Shown here piece after piece: positions 22,216 through 36,382 of a stretch of DNA of 64,000 nt (its first letter is position 1; every line of letters starts with the position of its first letter). This DNA is from Welwitschia mirabilis (lineage: Eukaryota > Gnetophyta > Gnetopsida > Welwitschiales): positions 294,766,488-294,830,487 of the forward strand of contig JBOZIK010000001.1 of assembly GCA_051453625.1 (NCBI GenBank). Reading direction: 5' to 3'. Under the pieces are notes generated by a model, which had not been told where the DNA came from, did no database searches, and saw only the letters and a list, made by a program, of their open reading frames with translations. Made by a program: the position numbers and the translations under genes.

Positions 22216-25200
22216 CTTTCCTAGTAGTAAATTTTGCAAATTCATTGCTTAGAATACCATTACTATCTAATAGGAAAAATTATGGCTTGTGCTCAACTTT
22301 AATTACACTAACATTTGCAATAAACCAAGAATTTAGCCTACATTTTAGTACTATTATACTATCATTCTCCAACAAGTCAAAATTCAGCCCATAATTTGTT
22401 GTTTTTAAGGTTTGGAACCCTAGTGAAGGGTTGGTTAACAAAAAGATTTCTTAAATAAAATTTATCTAATAAATAACCTTATTTAAAAATAAATCAACTA
22501 AAACAACAAATTTATGATTGTTTGGAAACCATTTCCTACTTCATTCTCAAAATTCAGCCCCTAGCTATAATTCCTGCTCATGTTACTTTACTAGAAATGA
22601 GGTTTTGTAGGCTTATCTTTAATCCTCACAATAGCAAGATATTTTTGAAGGCTTAACCTCTGCCTATACATCAACTATACCTTAACAAGATGTCACTTTA
22701 TTTTCATGCAATGTTCTCTTATTAATAGATAATTTTGTATGGCTATAAGGTTTTTTGTTATTCATAAATGAAGCATGTGTAGATTAATTCTTAGCTAGCT
22801 TAAACTTCAACAATATGTTATAGTCAAAGTTTATAAGAAGGCATTCATAGAATAGCTAATAATGATGTATTAGAAAGAGAAATAGAAAGAATAAGAAAAT
22901 ACTAAATGTAACCTCAAACTTCTCTCATAAATATATGCCAATCTTTTATACACGTGGTAATAAGCTCTTACTAATTGTCTTTACTAGAATTTTTCATTTT
23001 GCTCCTCTTTTTGAAAACATATTGCACTTATGACATTGATATTATAGAGGTAACATCTAGGTGAGGCTTCTTTATCCTTTGGAAAGGAACTTTCATTGAT
23101 GATAATAAGGCTTGTCCTCATAAATGCATTATGGAAATAATCTTTAACATTAAGGCATTATCAAGGAGATCTCATCAACTTTGCCATTTTTAAGAGATGG
23201 TAACCTCGCATTATCATATCATAACCTAAAATCATTGAAGTCCAAGAAACCAGATCCTATAGATCATGATCCATAACTACATCCTTTAAAATGGAACTAG
23301 AAAAAATTCTATTGTAAGACCTTCTTTTTATTCATTAATGTTATGATAATAAATAAGATCTCTTGCTAAGAAATATGGGAGATTTACATCACTTAGCTTA
23401 TTATTAACTCCATTCTAATAGTGTCTTATTTCCAAAGCAAGAGGAACTATATAGAGGGAAATCAAGATCCAAAATTAAACATCCTCAATATAACTTCCAA
23501 ATTTAGAGACCTCTAACTATGTAGGAATTTATATTGTAAACTAGCAATCCTCTTCATAGATCACATGAATAAAAAAAATACCTAAGGTTATGACTTTTAG
23601 TATTATCTTTATAATTAATGGCACTCGATTCTTCTAAAAGTAAACTTGCAAATGTTCATCTCTTACATATATAAAATAAAGAAATTGATTTTTTTTCTAA
23701 GAAATAAAGATATTTGAAATTCTCAATTATTGTTATGAAATTACAATTATCTTATTGATAAATACTTAGAGACTATCAAAAAGGCTATAGAAGAGTCATG
23801 TTATTGTAATAACTAATGATATAACAGTTCTCAAATGTGCACCTATAGTCACTTTCCTCAAAAGATCATCTAATATTAAAACAAACCACGACTCTAGCAC
23901 CTGGATGGTTTGGCCAATATAGATCCATGTCTTAAATCATAATCAATGATTCCTCCCTCTAATAAAATGCATAATCCAAGTAGTAGAAAAAACCCACTAG
24001 AGTAAAGAATGGTATGCTAAGTCTTTTAAATTCCTAGAAAATCAAGTTCAATATCTACCAATGAGTATTAAGTCATCAAAATCATATTTAGAAATAAATA
24101 TGGTTCAAAATTTTAAGAGTAAAACACATGCAATTTTGATAATAATGAAAATATATGGTTCTTGTGGTTCTTAATTCCTCCTACTTAAAGAGTATAACCC
24201 ACAAAATAACTATGAAAAATAAGAAAGAAGATATTTTTAATAAACACTACATTCTAGAGTAAAACTGTCATTTTCAAATCCTCCTCGTTTATTAGGCTTG
24301 AAACCAACATTATACTATCAAAGATAATTCTAATGGCAAAATTACCTACACTTCAAGATAATATCAGTAAAAGTAATAAAAAAAGTACTTTTTAATTTTA
24401 ATGATTCATACTTTCACAAACAACAAATGGTAACATATTCATTTAAATACAAAATTCTAAGTTTTAACAAAATATCTAAACTGAAATACATCTCATAATT
24501 TTTAGACATGTAAAAAATATTCTTTACAATAGGAGCTAATATAAAATATGCTCAAACATCAAAAGAAACAAAGATTTTAGGTCCATGTTATAAACTCTTC
24601 TACTCCAAAATCCTCAAGAATTTCCGTCCTTTCATATTTTTTAAACATAGTAGAGAAATATTGAAGTACAGTATCTATTACAATCTTAAATCATTTTCTA
24701 GCTAATTTACAACCATAGACTACTATGTTTGAATCATCACATACAACCTTTTCTATGACAAAAATAGTTTCATAGTCCTCTATTGAAATAGTTTTACACT
24801 TTTTATTATTTGATTAAGTAGTCAATAATAGCTCCTATAAGATAAAAAAGCATATATAATTTATTCATACATGAAACTTAAAGATTTCAGTGTCTTTATA
24901 AGTCTCTGAGGTATATTGAAATTTTACCACAATAGGCATGAATTATGATGATCAAGAACAAATAGTTTTTGTAGCTGAAGATAACAACCCTCCTTGTTTC
25001 ATTATAGCATAAATAGAAATAAAATATTATGATCATTTTCTTTCTAATATGATCTATATGAATTTAAAAATATATTTAAATATAAAAGTATCATAAATTC
25101 TAGTAACGTCACTCCCACGAGATCATTTACTTTACCTTCTAGTTGTTTTTGCTTTTAAACAACTTTTGAATTGAAATTACAAACAACTACTTCTAAAAAT

Positions 25201-26739
25201 TCCCTTTGAGATTATTCATCATTTAGCTTATTGAGTAAATATTTTAATTTAAAAAGTAAGATTGGAGAATTTTCCTTTCCCATTGCATGCACTCTACTGC
25301 AATTGTATTTTCCAAAAGTGGATATCATAGGATCTATTTCACTTATTTCTTTATGTGCATCACTAGATGATGATATTTTTTAGTATGAAAAAATATCTAC
25401 CTCTTAGATAATACAAATTAAAAAAAAACTTAAGTATTAATCAATTTATCTTAGCCCTCTTTTAGTGAACATAGGACTCCATCTTTTAAGTGCATTTTAT
25501 CCTATTTAATAAACCTATTTAGCCATTCTTAAACATCTAGTTCATGTTTCTATATATAATTTATAAAAATGTTACATCAAGAGCCATAGATAACAATGGT
25601 TATAAAAAAGTTTTACTGCTTCTTTAAACTTATAGTGTTCTTTGTGACTCTTTTAGCTCCACAATGGCTCTTGTATTATGGTATGATAAATTTTAATTTG
25701 TTGTCTTTATTTATTTTAGAGGTAAACTAAAATACAATAAAAAACTAATGCATTTTATATCCCTCCTCTTATATTCTCACAAAAAAAAATTAATTAGAAA
25801 TTAAACTATTAAGTCATCTAAAAATATTCCAAGGTAGTTTGGTTCATAAACACATCCCAATCTTTGGATTTTATTCCTAGGGGTATGGTTTTATTTATTT
25901 ATTTAATATAATGTTTTCTCTATTATAAATGAAATTATTTTATACGTTATATTTGTATTATTTTCAATAATTATTTATACTTGATAGCACTACTTCTTTT
26001 GTAGTATCATCCACTTTAAATTGTGGCTTTAATTAAGCCATTAAAAAGTATGACAATACCATTATTCCTTCAACACCATTGTTCCTTTAATCATAATAAA
26101 ATAATGCTAAAAATACCTTTACAAAACTCCATAGGAAGTCATTTCTTTGATCTTCCACCATTTTCCATGAACGGATGACAATTGACATATGGGTATGAGT
26201 AATAAATTCCAAACAAGTGGTTAATTTTTCTGAGTTAAAACCAATGGGTTAATCAAATTCATTGACTTGAACATTTAAAGGGAATTTATTAGAAGTAATT
26301 GCTCTAGTTTATTTCCCCCTATTTCTTTTGTAAGTCTTTAAACTACTTCCTTCCTTTATTTCTTCTACTAACATGAAAAGAATAGATGTATTTATTTAGC
26401 AAATTATATCATCAAAAACAATAAATCTAACATCGTAAGTTAAGATACTATTACTGTTTTCAATTTTTAGACTTTTTATTCTTCATGTTCTTTGTATTAT
26501 GTTCTTCAATTATTCTTTTTTTCATCTTCGACTATAATTAGTAATGTTCATAACATTTTCATATTGAAAATCAAATATAAGATGACATAAGACCATTTGA
26601 TAAATAACAACATATAAAAATTTACATAGTGAGAAGTGGACAAAACTATAATCTAGTTTACAAATATATATTTAGATAACATATACAAGATATCATTTGA
26701 CTATAATCTAATTAAAATATTATGACAAATTGGTAAGAA
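22216..26739. other. Interior of the presumed CACTA element; mostly unassigned
   Basis: No firm gene. On the minus strand at about 25,370-25,230 a short frame reads DAHKEISEIDPMISTF and then CSRVHAMGKENS. This faintly recalls the En/Spm-associated Transposase_24 family (D-x-x-x-E-V-x-G ... G-R-V-x-G-x-G), so a second element-encoded protein may once have been here. Other frames (for example 22,200-22,394 +) show no support. Confidence 0.3.
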
Positions 26740-29700
26740 AACTCATAATGGAGTATTAAAACTATGATCTTGAAAGTACATCATTTTATCCATTTTTCTT
26801 CTTCATTAGGATAGTAAAGATAATCTTCATTATTATAAATCAAAGTAGGGTGTAGATTTTCAAGCTAATTATTGATCTTGTTTACAAAACTATTCTTGCT
26901 ATCAACATATTTTGTTACCCTTTGAAATGAGTCTAGTATAATGTATCACTTTAAATCTGAAAGATCATTTGAATAAAAGGCTTGAATTACTTGAAATATA
27001 AGAATAAAGGATTTGTCATCTACCTCTTTTTATTACTTTAAATTTTGTGTGTTTACTACAATAGTATTTGAACTATAATCATATTTGCAACCATTTTTTT
27101 CATCTTCTATTTTCACCCAATCAATTTAAATACTATTTGTTTAAATTTAATGTAATCTAGTTTGATAATTGATTTTACAACACCATAATATAATGGCACT
27201 GCGTCCTTGTAATTAGTATTCTTTGCGCTGGCTCTATACTTTATCAATTCTTTCATGCATATACCACTATTTTAAGTTGTTTTAAATATCTCACTGTCTT
27301 TTAGCATTAATATCCATCCTTTAACATGATAATGATTATACAATTTGATAAAAAGTAAGGTTCTTGAATAAGCACCTTCATAACTATATCATTACTCTCC
27401 TTCTCCATCTATAAGCAACCATGCAAGTAATTATTAACAAAAAAAATTGATAACATAATATATATAATGTAATAGAATATTGTAATGCATATATTATGTA
27501 TCTCACCTTCTTTTACAACCATAGAATGAAATTAATAAACCCACTAGTCTTTTTGTTTCTCTTTCTTATTACCATGCTTTTTTATTCTATAAACTCTTTA
27601 TTATATTCTCTATATGAAAGCATGTAAATAATTTATGAAAAAAATTAACCATTATTATTTTAAAAAATAACTATTTCTAGAAAAATACTTATGCAGCATT
27701 TTTCATTTCCATCATAGGAGAACAAACCCCACCTATATCATTGTTTAGACTCTATATTATTTAGCCAGTATGATTTCCCTTCCTCTAATGGCTCCTCATC
27801 AACATCCATCTCACAATAATCCTCTAAAGAATATGGACACTTTGAAAATTGTTTTCTCTCATGAAATTCTAGAAAAGAAGGGACATATTCCATGCATAAT
27901 AAGATAGCCTCATTAAGAATGTACCATTTTTCTATGCATCCTTCATGTCTAGCATTATTTTTACATATGCCTTTAGATCCTTCATAATTTTAAGGTATCC
28001 AATAAGAACTATATTAATACTTAATTATCAACTAATATAAGAATATAAATTTAGCACTTTATACTTAATACCTAATTTACCTCTTAAATAAATATATCCA
28101 TTTACATCTAACAGATCCACAACATTGCAACTATTTAACTAGATGAACCAAGAGATGTATCATGATTACAAAAAAAAAAAAAAAAATAAGGTAAAAAGTA
28201 CTACCTAAAAATGCATATTGTGTATATAAGATTTTGTTGCAGTGAATTCAAAACATTTATATCAATAACCTTTGAGCATAAAACATTGAAGAATAAACAA
28301 ATATAATGAAGAGCCACACATAAGGGTTTTCCATTAAGTAAATCATTTCTCAATAAAACTGGTAACAAATGCTTCATGTAAATATGATACTCATGTGACC
28401 TCAATCATTTAGAATTCAAATCTCTTAAACATTTTCGATTTTTCCAATTTGAAGTTAAGTTAATAGGAATCTTCAAGTCATGTAGCATGCAATAAAATAT
28501 TTACTTCTCATTTTCTGTGAGAATATATTTTGCTGGAAGTAACTAGGTTTTTTTCCCTTTTATTTATAAGCATAAATATTTTCTCAACTTAATTACCTAT
28601 AAACTTTAACATGCCTTTAAGTTATCCTTTGACTTATCCTTAATGTTCAAAATTTATGAAAGCAAATTCTTACATGTATTCTTCTCAATGTTCATCATGT
28701 CAAAATTTCGATGGATGTGCATATTCTGTAGAAACATATGTAAGTATTAAGACACTCTAAGAAAAGACTTATAGCTAATATCATCAAATGCAATTATGAT
28801 ACAAATGTTTGATTTAAACTTCCATTAAGAAAGATCATAAGATATTGTCTTTCTTATCCATTTAGGAATATCTCACAAACCATCTTCTACACCTATACAC
28901 TTTCTTTTCTTTATCATGTTCTTATCATATGTTATTTTTTCCACCTTTCTCAAAATTTAAGTACCAGTTAAATGCTTTGGAAGCTTATTAAATTCCACCT
29001 TTCCACTAAATTAATTTTTCTACTTTCTAAATGGATGATCACTAAGGAGGAATCTTCTATATTCCATGTAAACTACTATCTTACTACATGGAAGATACTC
29101 TACACATGTGCCTTTTTCACAAATAGGGCAAGCATAATATCCACCAGTCTTATGATCAGCAAGATATTCATATGCCAGAAAATCATGAATAGTCCACATT
29201 AAAATAGCTCTCATGTTAAATGCCATACCCACATAAGAGTTAAAAGTTTTTAAGCAAGTTTCTCATAACTGATGTACTTAGATATCAAAGGTTGGAGACA
29301 TATATTAATTTCTTTTTATGGTTGCTTAGAACCTAGCATCAACAATTTTAATAAATAAAATTCCTTCTTCATGCTTAATGATAATGATAAATTGTATATC
29401 ACAATGAGTACTACCTAATAAGTATAACTATTATTCATACTCGCAAATGGATTAACACCATTTATTACAAGACCTAACCATATACTTTTCAAATTAGTAA
29501 TAAAATTAAGATACTTGTTAACAATGTTTCTCTAATAATTAACAAGATCTCTCATCTGTCCATCCTAAATTTTAGCATTGTAATGCCATTTCAAATTTTC
29601 AGCAATTCTTGAAATGCTACAATTATATGGATAATGTTATTAGTAATTACTATAGAACATGTTCATAAAGAATAGATAACTTTTATATTACTTTAAATTA

Positions 29701-30760
29701 TAGATTCAATAAGCATTAACTATAAAATTTCTTTTGTCTTTGGGTGAAAGGAAAATATCTTAACACTTGTTATGGTACTTGTAATCCTTCTCTTTTCCAT
29801 TGCGATACTCCACACGTAGGACGCTTGTATTTGTTTTCATGGTCCTTTCAATATAATGTACAATCATTAGGGGATAAATGTATTATTTCATATTTTATTT
29901 CCAATGTGTTTATCACCTTCTTGAAAAAATAAACATTCTCTAAAAGCATATTATCTTTTAGATGCATACCATTTAAAAAATCTAATAGCTCTAAAAAGTT
30001 TGCATTTATCCAACATTATTTTACTTTTATATTATATAATTCAAGAAGTATAAAAATCTTTGTATATTTCTTAAGGACATAATTCATATATTGGCTCTTT
30101 AAATTTTGAAAAATCACCTAGATATATCATTTCATATTTCATTCCTAATGCATTTATCAGCTTCTTAAAAGAATAAACATTCTCTAGAATCATATTGTCT
30201 TTTGGATGCATATCATTTGAAAAATCTAATAGCTCTGAAAAACTAGCATCTATCCAACATTATTTTGCTTTTATATTATATAATTCAAGAAGTATAAAAA
30301 GGTTTATATATTTCTTAGGACATCCTTCATATTTTGGCTCTTAAGCTTTCAAAAAAATATCCAAATAATATGACATTTATTTCTTCTTACTTTGTACATT
30401 TTGATCTTGTTTGACTAGTACTTCATTTCTGTCATTTGATATTGTTCATTTATTAATGCATCATCCATCATATTAATTAGGTAGTTCACATCAGTTTTGC
30501 TTCCTTTAAAGAAAGATGTTAATGAACATTTTCTTGTCTTCTTTTACCATAAGCAAATCCATGTTGTGTGTATAGTTGGTTAATGCCATAAATAATAAGA
30601 TGTTCCCTTACATTTTTAGTAGGAATATTATCACTTCCATTGTGGTATTTTATACATGGACAACTTATGAAATCAAAGCAATCAACATATTCATGAGCAT
30701 AATTAATAAAGTAATTTACTCCCCTTTTGTACTTATAAGATCTCTTGGTACATGATTTTA
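26740..30760 (-). pseudogene. CACTA tnp2-type transposase, full domain set, multiply broken
   Basis: Minus-strand domains occur in family order. The Transpos_assoc zinc-binding domain has FINYAHEYVDCFDF then CPCIKYHNG (30,718-30,600). The tnp2 core begins in the duplicated block (30,366-29,889), then TCGVSQWKREGLQVP and VLRYF (29,820-29,740), GVNPFASMNNSYTY (about 29,465-29,420), FNMRAILMWTIHDFLAYEY and CPICEKGTC (29,232-29,090). DUF4218 has MRSHEYHIYMKHLLPVLL (28,404) and CIEKWYILNEAILLCMEY (about 27,950-27,890). DUF4216 has RASAKNTNYKD then YYGVVKSIIKLDY (about 27,235-27,140). Stops, frameshifts and a 17-A run at 28,170-28,186 break it, so it cannot make transposase. Introns were not resolved. 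Confidence 0.9.
29889..30366. repeat. Tandem direct duplication, 244-bp period, inside the tnp2 coding region
   Basis: Copy 1 (29,889-30,132) and copy 2 (30,133-30,366) are contiguous and share blocks such as AATAAACATTCTCTA, AAAAATCTAATAGCTCT and TATAATTCAAGAAGTATAAA. On the minus strand each encodes the tnp2 segment read as DMHPKDNMILENVYSFKKL followed by LGMKYEMI in copy 2, which normally occurs once per transposase. Confidence 0.93.
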
Positions 30761-33700
30761 AGAGACAATGTTATTTAGACAATATTACTTACAAAAAGGT
30801 CTATAAATATTTCAAAATAATTATATGTCTTAGTACTAAAGTCATACCTACTACATAACATCCAAATCTTTTTTATTTTTATACTAGTGTTATATCTATA
30901 AAGCAAGTCACACTTTGAAAGAATGATAAGACATATGGAGGCTTATAATTGGGAGGAGTCAAGCACTTAAAATACATGAAATTAATTTTTATAAATTGAT
31001 CATTGATGTCTACATTTATTAGAGAAAAAAGATATATCCAAAGTATTTGACTTACTCACAATGGGAAATTTAACAATAAATATGAAAAATTAATTGGTAG
31101 TATGGCTAAATAAGAAATAAGATAGTTGATTACTACCTATGCACTATATTATATTATTGAACTGAGAAAAGGAAAGAGATATGATTTTATAAAGATAACT
31201 TCTGAACTAACCATATGTATCTCTATGAATTATCTATAATATAATGATAAAATAATATTAAGTTCATACCAATGCCTATCTTAAGATTCAATCCAATGGT
31301 TGATGTTAAACTATAATATGCATAGGCTAGATTTCCATTATTTCTTATTTAACACTCGTGTGTCCTGCATGTCCCTACTAATGTGCTTATTTCATACATG
31401 TTTCTACATGTCCCTATTAATGTCCTCTTTCATTTTCAAGATGTGGATTCAAGGTAGGGAACAAGGAAGTAAAGAAAGAAAGGGAGGAAAGGTGAGCATA
31501 GATAAGAAAAAGTGAGAGAGGATAAATGGATAGAAAAAGAGGGAAAGTCTAAGATAAGAGAAGAATTCTCATGAAGAGAAGAAGAATACCCCATAAGGAA
31601 GAGGAAATCCATGATTATGGTAATGAAAGATAATGGAGGAAGAGGCTTGAGCATGAGCACTAGACCCCAAAATGTAGTAAACAATGCATGCCGGATGAAG
31701 TGACATCTTTGAAAGGAAGGAGACATTCTACATGGAAGTGAATAGGAGGAAGTGCATGATCCACACCCTAACCACCAATGACTAATGGGGAAGAGTCATC
31801 TTGTTTTATTAATTCATATACCAAGTTTACTATTCTAATGTACTTAGATGCATTAGTGAATTATATTTTTCTTTTTTAAATGTAAGTTTAGGGAACTATT
31901 ATTATATTCTAACTTTTTTATATTTTAATTGAATGTTAGACCTAGTCATAATTTTAAAGAAAATACTCCTTTATTTGTTTTATAATAATGTTATTATTCT
32001 TACACAATCTTCTAATGTTGGCAAAATGGTCACAAAGAGGTATTTCACATATTTTAATCATATTATTGTAAATTTGAATGTATTTTAATGATGTTTATGG
32101 CTCAAAAAAGTATGTATAGTATTTAGAAAACATATTTTTAAATTTTGGGTCATTGTCACCCTAGTCTCTGACTCACTAACATGACTTGTTTTTAAGGTTA
32201 TTAGCTTTTTATCTTTATTTTTTTTTTCATACTTTGTTTACTATTTTGTTCTTATTAAAGCAATACATTTCACAGCATGGGATTCTCCCCTCTAGCATTA
32301 TACATCACTAGTTGAGATCTCTTCTCTAAGTATTCTTTTTCTTAAACAATAAAGGATTAAATAAATAAATACTTGATGATAAGATGAGTTTTCTAATTTT
32401 GGTTTTATTTTTTCTAAATTTAAGATTTTATTCCATTTGAGATGATTAAGAAATAGGCTAAAAGAATATAAATTTTAGCATTAATAACCAAAACAATTTC
32501 ATTTATATGGGTTTATACTCTCTTTGCAACTAAATTTCATTTATACTATAGTGTTAGTCAAAATGATACTTTAATTTATTTTCTAAGTCACCAACCATAG
32601 TTTAATTCAAGAAGGCTTGAAGTATTTCATGTTTCAAGCATGAAGGAACCAAGGACAAGGATTTCATATCAAGTCTATTTTAGTAAATAGTGAGATACCA
32701 ATCATGGTTAGACCTTACTATCATCCAAAATAAGATCATTACATTCCCTTTCATTCAGATATAGAATATCCTCTATAAGAATATTCCATGTGTAAAAATT
32801 GTATCTAATTAATCCACTAATGGTCTATAAACATGTTATGTTTTTCAAGTGCAAGAGGGCAGGAAAAAAGCAATTGATTCATAACATCACTCTTGTACCA
32901 ATTTTCAGGATCTCAAAAGTAATTAATGAATAATAAAATTTAAAAATCAAAACATATATTATAATTATCTTATAAGATATATTCATCATATTATACATCA
33001 ACTAAATTTTACAAATTTTTTAATGTCTTATAATGAATATCTTATTATTATTACTAGTATTCTTTTAAATTACACAAAGTGCATGATTAGCTAATTCTAA
33101 ATTTGATCTATACAAGATTCTAGAATGTTTAAACTAGGATGTACAACTCCTTTTTTTAGATTAGATAGAAGTAATGCCAATTGTAGAATTTACAATTTTA
33201 ACATCTTCACATAATTCTAAAATAATTGGAATGATATGGTTTTTAGGGTCCTCAAAAAAAAATGAACAATGCACTTGCCTATGCATAACAAACATGCATG
33301 GGTCAATTTACACTATGGTCACCTTCATTAGGTTAATTACCATTACCTCAAATGTCACTTTTGTCACCTCTAGTTTGATCTTTAATTTGAGAATTTTCAT
33401 GTTTTAAAAATGTGTATTAGTCTCATCTAAATAACTAGATAAATTTTATTTTATTTTTAGAAGTGTTATGTATATATAGCGTGAACTTCTATTATGGAAT
33501 CATTTTTTTTTTATTTAATAAAATTTAGTTGCTATGATGGTGCATGTTGACATGAAGGTGAATGTGGGTAATAGATAAAATTTAAGTACACTCTAACATC
33601 TAAACAAAATCACTGATATGCTTCACTTATTGGCTTAATTAAAACTTAGATAAGTATAATAGCATCTGTATGTATCAATACTTGAAAAATTAGTTTTACT

Positions 33701-35888
33701 AAAGTGAAAGCTATTATGACAATAAATAGGTAAGAATAAAATATAAATATGTCACTAATCAAATCTACTAATGTTACATAATGCTTGAGATTATAAACAT
33801 CATAAAAAAATGTAATATAGCATTGTTGAAATTCTCAGAGTAAACATATTTATTACATAAAAGCATAGCCCAATCTATTTACTAGCATAAGGCATAGCTC
33901 CAATTTCTTTAGTGGAAATCTAAAAAGTAGAGGTAAGAGTAAAACCCACCAGTGAAGGAACACACACTAGCACTATTACAAACCAACCTAAATCTTGTAA
34001 AGAGAGAGTGCTATTAAGTACTTACCAATAAGAAATTAATTAAAAAACTTCTAACATATAAAAAAGTATACATATTTATATAATTTAACTATAACAAAAC
34101 TATAATTCCTCTCTAAGAACTTACCTATTTCTAAAAAGTTTGTTTAAGGTGCTCCTTAACATGCTGATCTATCAAGATTTGAGTCTGATGTATTTCAAAT
34201 TATTGATAGTACTAATTGACCTCTTTATTAAAATAATGAAAATATAAATATTTTTTGTTATGAAAGATTAATAAGTTCAAAAAAATAAATATATGAAAAG
34301 TTGAGAAAGGTTTATCATCCACTGTCTATTATTATAGCATCTGAAATGGATGTAGAGGTTGTTGGCCATGAAATAAAACTTAGATTTTTATTATAGAACT
34401 ATAATTTAAAAATTAATAGAAATTTTTAAAAACCACATTGCATTTAATTGCAGTTATCATAGTTCATTTCTTTAGGGGAGCTCTTCCCCTCTATATTATT
34501 TTAACACATTATAATGTAAATATATCTCCAATATGGATTAAAGCATTAAAATAATTCTCTCTTACTTTTTTGAGAAAAAATTGAAATCCTTTGCTAAAAA
34601 TATAACAAAATTATAAGAAATCTTATCATAATTATAACAGATAAAGGTTAATGTATTATGAGTAGTTGTTGATATTCTTTGATGTAGAAGTATTAGTCAT
34701 TGATGAATGAGAGTACACCTCTTCATGTTTTGTTAATCATCAGGATTCTTAATTCATATTTTCTAGGTTTTCTGTGTTATGAAAACTTATTATTATTTAA
34801 AAATAATCTAAGAATCTCTTACATGGAGTAATGTTTAATAGACTTATCTATGGAAACATCAGAAGAAATCTATAATCATTTCATGAACATCTTTTTAGAG
34901 TTTGTGAACTATAGTTATTTAATGATACATAATTTTCATAAATGTCTAGATTCTAGGTATCAACATAGAGGTTTGTTCAATGATTAGAGTTAGTTTTGGA
35001 GAGACTTTAAGGACTTGCTGAATCCTACCATTGTGATCCTATTCATATTTGCCTTTTAATGCAAGTTATCCATGTCTTCAAAATTGTTTGTGAAGAAAGG
35101 TAGACTTAAGATTAGCTATTTAAATAAGAGGTAATTTTCAACCTTCAATCCATCCTTTTTAAAGCTATCATGGATTTTCTTTTAGAAAATTCACAAATGG
35201 TGAATTCTAATCATATAATTGAGTTATTTGGTCTCTCCATGTTTGAAAAATGTCTTGCTATTACTATTGCATCTTTCTAAACCACTAATAAAATATGCTT
35301 ATTTCTATTTTACTAAAGGACCTATAACATAAAAAGTGAGAAATTGTGTCATAGTTTATTGCCTTATTTTTATTGCCCCTCTAATAGCCATATGGATCTT
35401 AGTCTCTATATTTTTCTTGGATGTACAAAGATCATATTTGATAAGCAAAAGAATTTTCCAAATTTATGACATGTAGTTTATGAATAAAAAAATGTTATTA
35501 ATTTTTGAGATCTACTACACAAAAATTGCATAAATTTACTAGGTGGAATCCTTGTTGTAATTTATCTATATTGAGGAAACATTCTCAATGTGCTAATTCG
35601 AAATAGGTAAATTCATGGGGTGATGGTATTCATCTTTCATTATATAATCAACTGATGTGTTATTTTGTTGTGTTGATTTGCCCATATTTCATGTTTATTC
35701 CTACTTATAAAAAGCGAAAAGAAGTAAATATTATGATGTATTTCATTTTCACAACCTACTCTCTTAATTAGTTCTTATTTCCTTTAACTTGCAATATTAA
35801 AAATATAAATTTTATTTTTAGTATAACTAATCTTGAAGCTTATAGCCTTTATAAAATTTTTAAGCTTCAGCAATGATTTTTTTAAATT
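30761..35888. other. Unassigned AT-rich DNA right of the CACTA transposase
   Basis: No transposon right end, gene or RNA could be supported. 31,436-31,726 is purine-rich on the plus strand with a minus-strand 96-codon open frame of Leu/Phe/Ser-rich, low-complexity character; I do not regard it as a gene. Around 32,275 the phrase GCATGGGATTCTCCCC recurs from 14.5 kb (opposite strand there), a hint of a shared dispersed element end. Confidence 0.45.
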
Positions 35889-36382
35889 GTTTTTCATAGA
35901 TTTGTTTAAAATTATTTCTCTAAAAATACCATGTTTATTTCACTATAAAGATAAGCTAACATCTCTTAATTAGATTATGGAAAATTGTGTAGCGTAACCA
36001 GATATACAATTATAAATACTTAAAGACATACCTACTATATGAATGTTACCCTTATATTGTAAATTCATAATTTCTCAATAAAATAATTAATAATAAATAC
36101 AACAAATCCTTTATGTTAGCCTTTTAAGATTATCACTTAAAATTTTTATGTTTTTCATAGATTTGTTTAAAACTATCTCTCTAAAGATATCATGTTTATT
36201 TCACTGACAAAGATAAGCTGATACATCTTAAGCAAATTATGGAGAATTGTGTAGCATAACTAGATATACAATTGTAAATACTTAAAGACATACTTACTAT
36301 ATGAATGTTGCCCTTATATTCTAGATTCATAGTTTCTCAATAAAATAGTTAATAATAAATACAAAAAATCCTTCACATTAAT
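35889..36382. repeat. Tandem direct duplication, 261-bp period, two copies
   Basis: Copies at 35,889-36,122 and 36,150-36,382 share GTTTTTCATAGATTTGTTTA, CATGTTTATTTCACT, AAATACTTAAAGACATAC and TATATGAATGTT, in order, with about one mismatch in ten. It lies in otherwise featureless DNA with no coding signal on either strand. Confidence 0.92.

Larger units (their letters stand above)
20598..30760 (-). mobile_element. CACTA (En/Spm) DNA transposon, degenerate, left end and transposase gene
   Basis: A minus-strand tnp2-type transposase relic (30,760-26,740) and a CACTA-like subterminal repeat region about 6 kb downstream (20.6-21.25 kb) are treated as one element. That is the usual layout, with the transposase gene pointing at the repeat-rich 3' end. 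The right terminus was not found. Linking the left end to the transposase is inference: 22.2-26.7 kb between them is largely unassigned. Confidence 0.6.

Noticed and set aside
28170-28186. 17-A run as the poly(A) tail of an insertion or gene
   Set aside because: It lies between two parts of the same transposase domain on the opposite strand, with no distinct inserted sequence in front of it; probably a simple-sequence expansion or intronic tract.
31436-31726. 96-codon minus-strand frame as a small membrane protein
   Set aside because: Low-complexity Leu/Phe/Ser translation of a purine-rich plus strand; no start context, motif or neighbour supports it.
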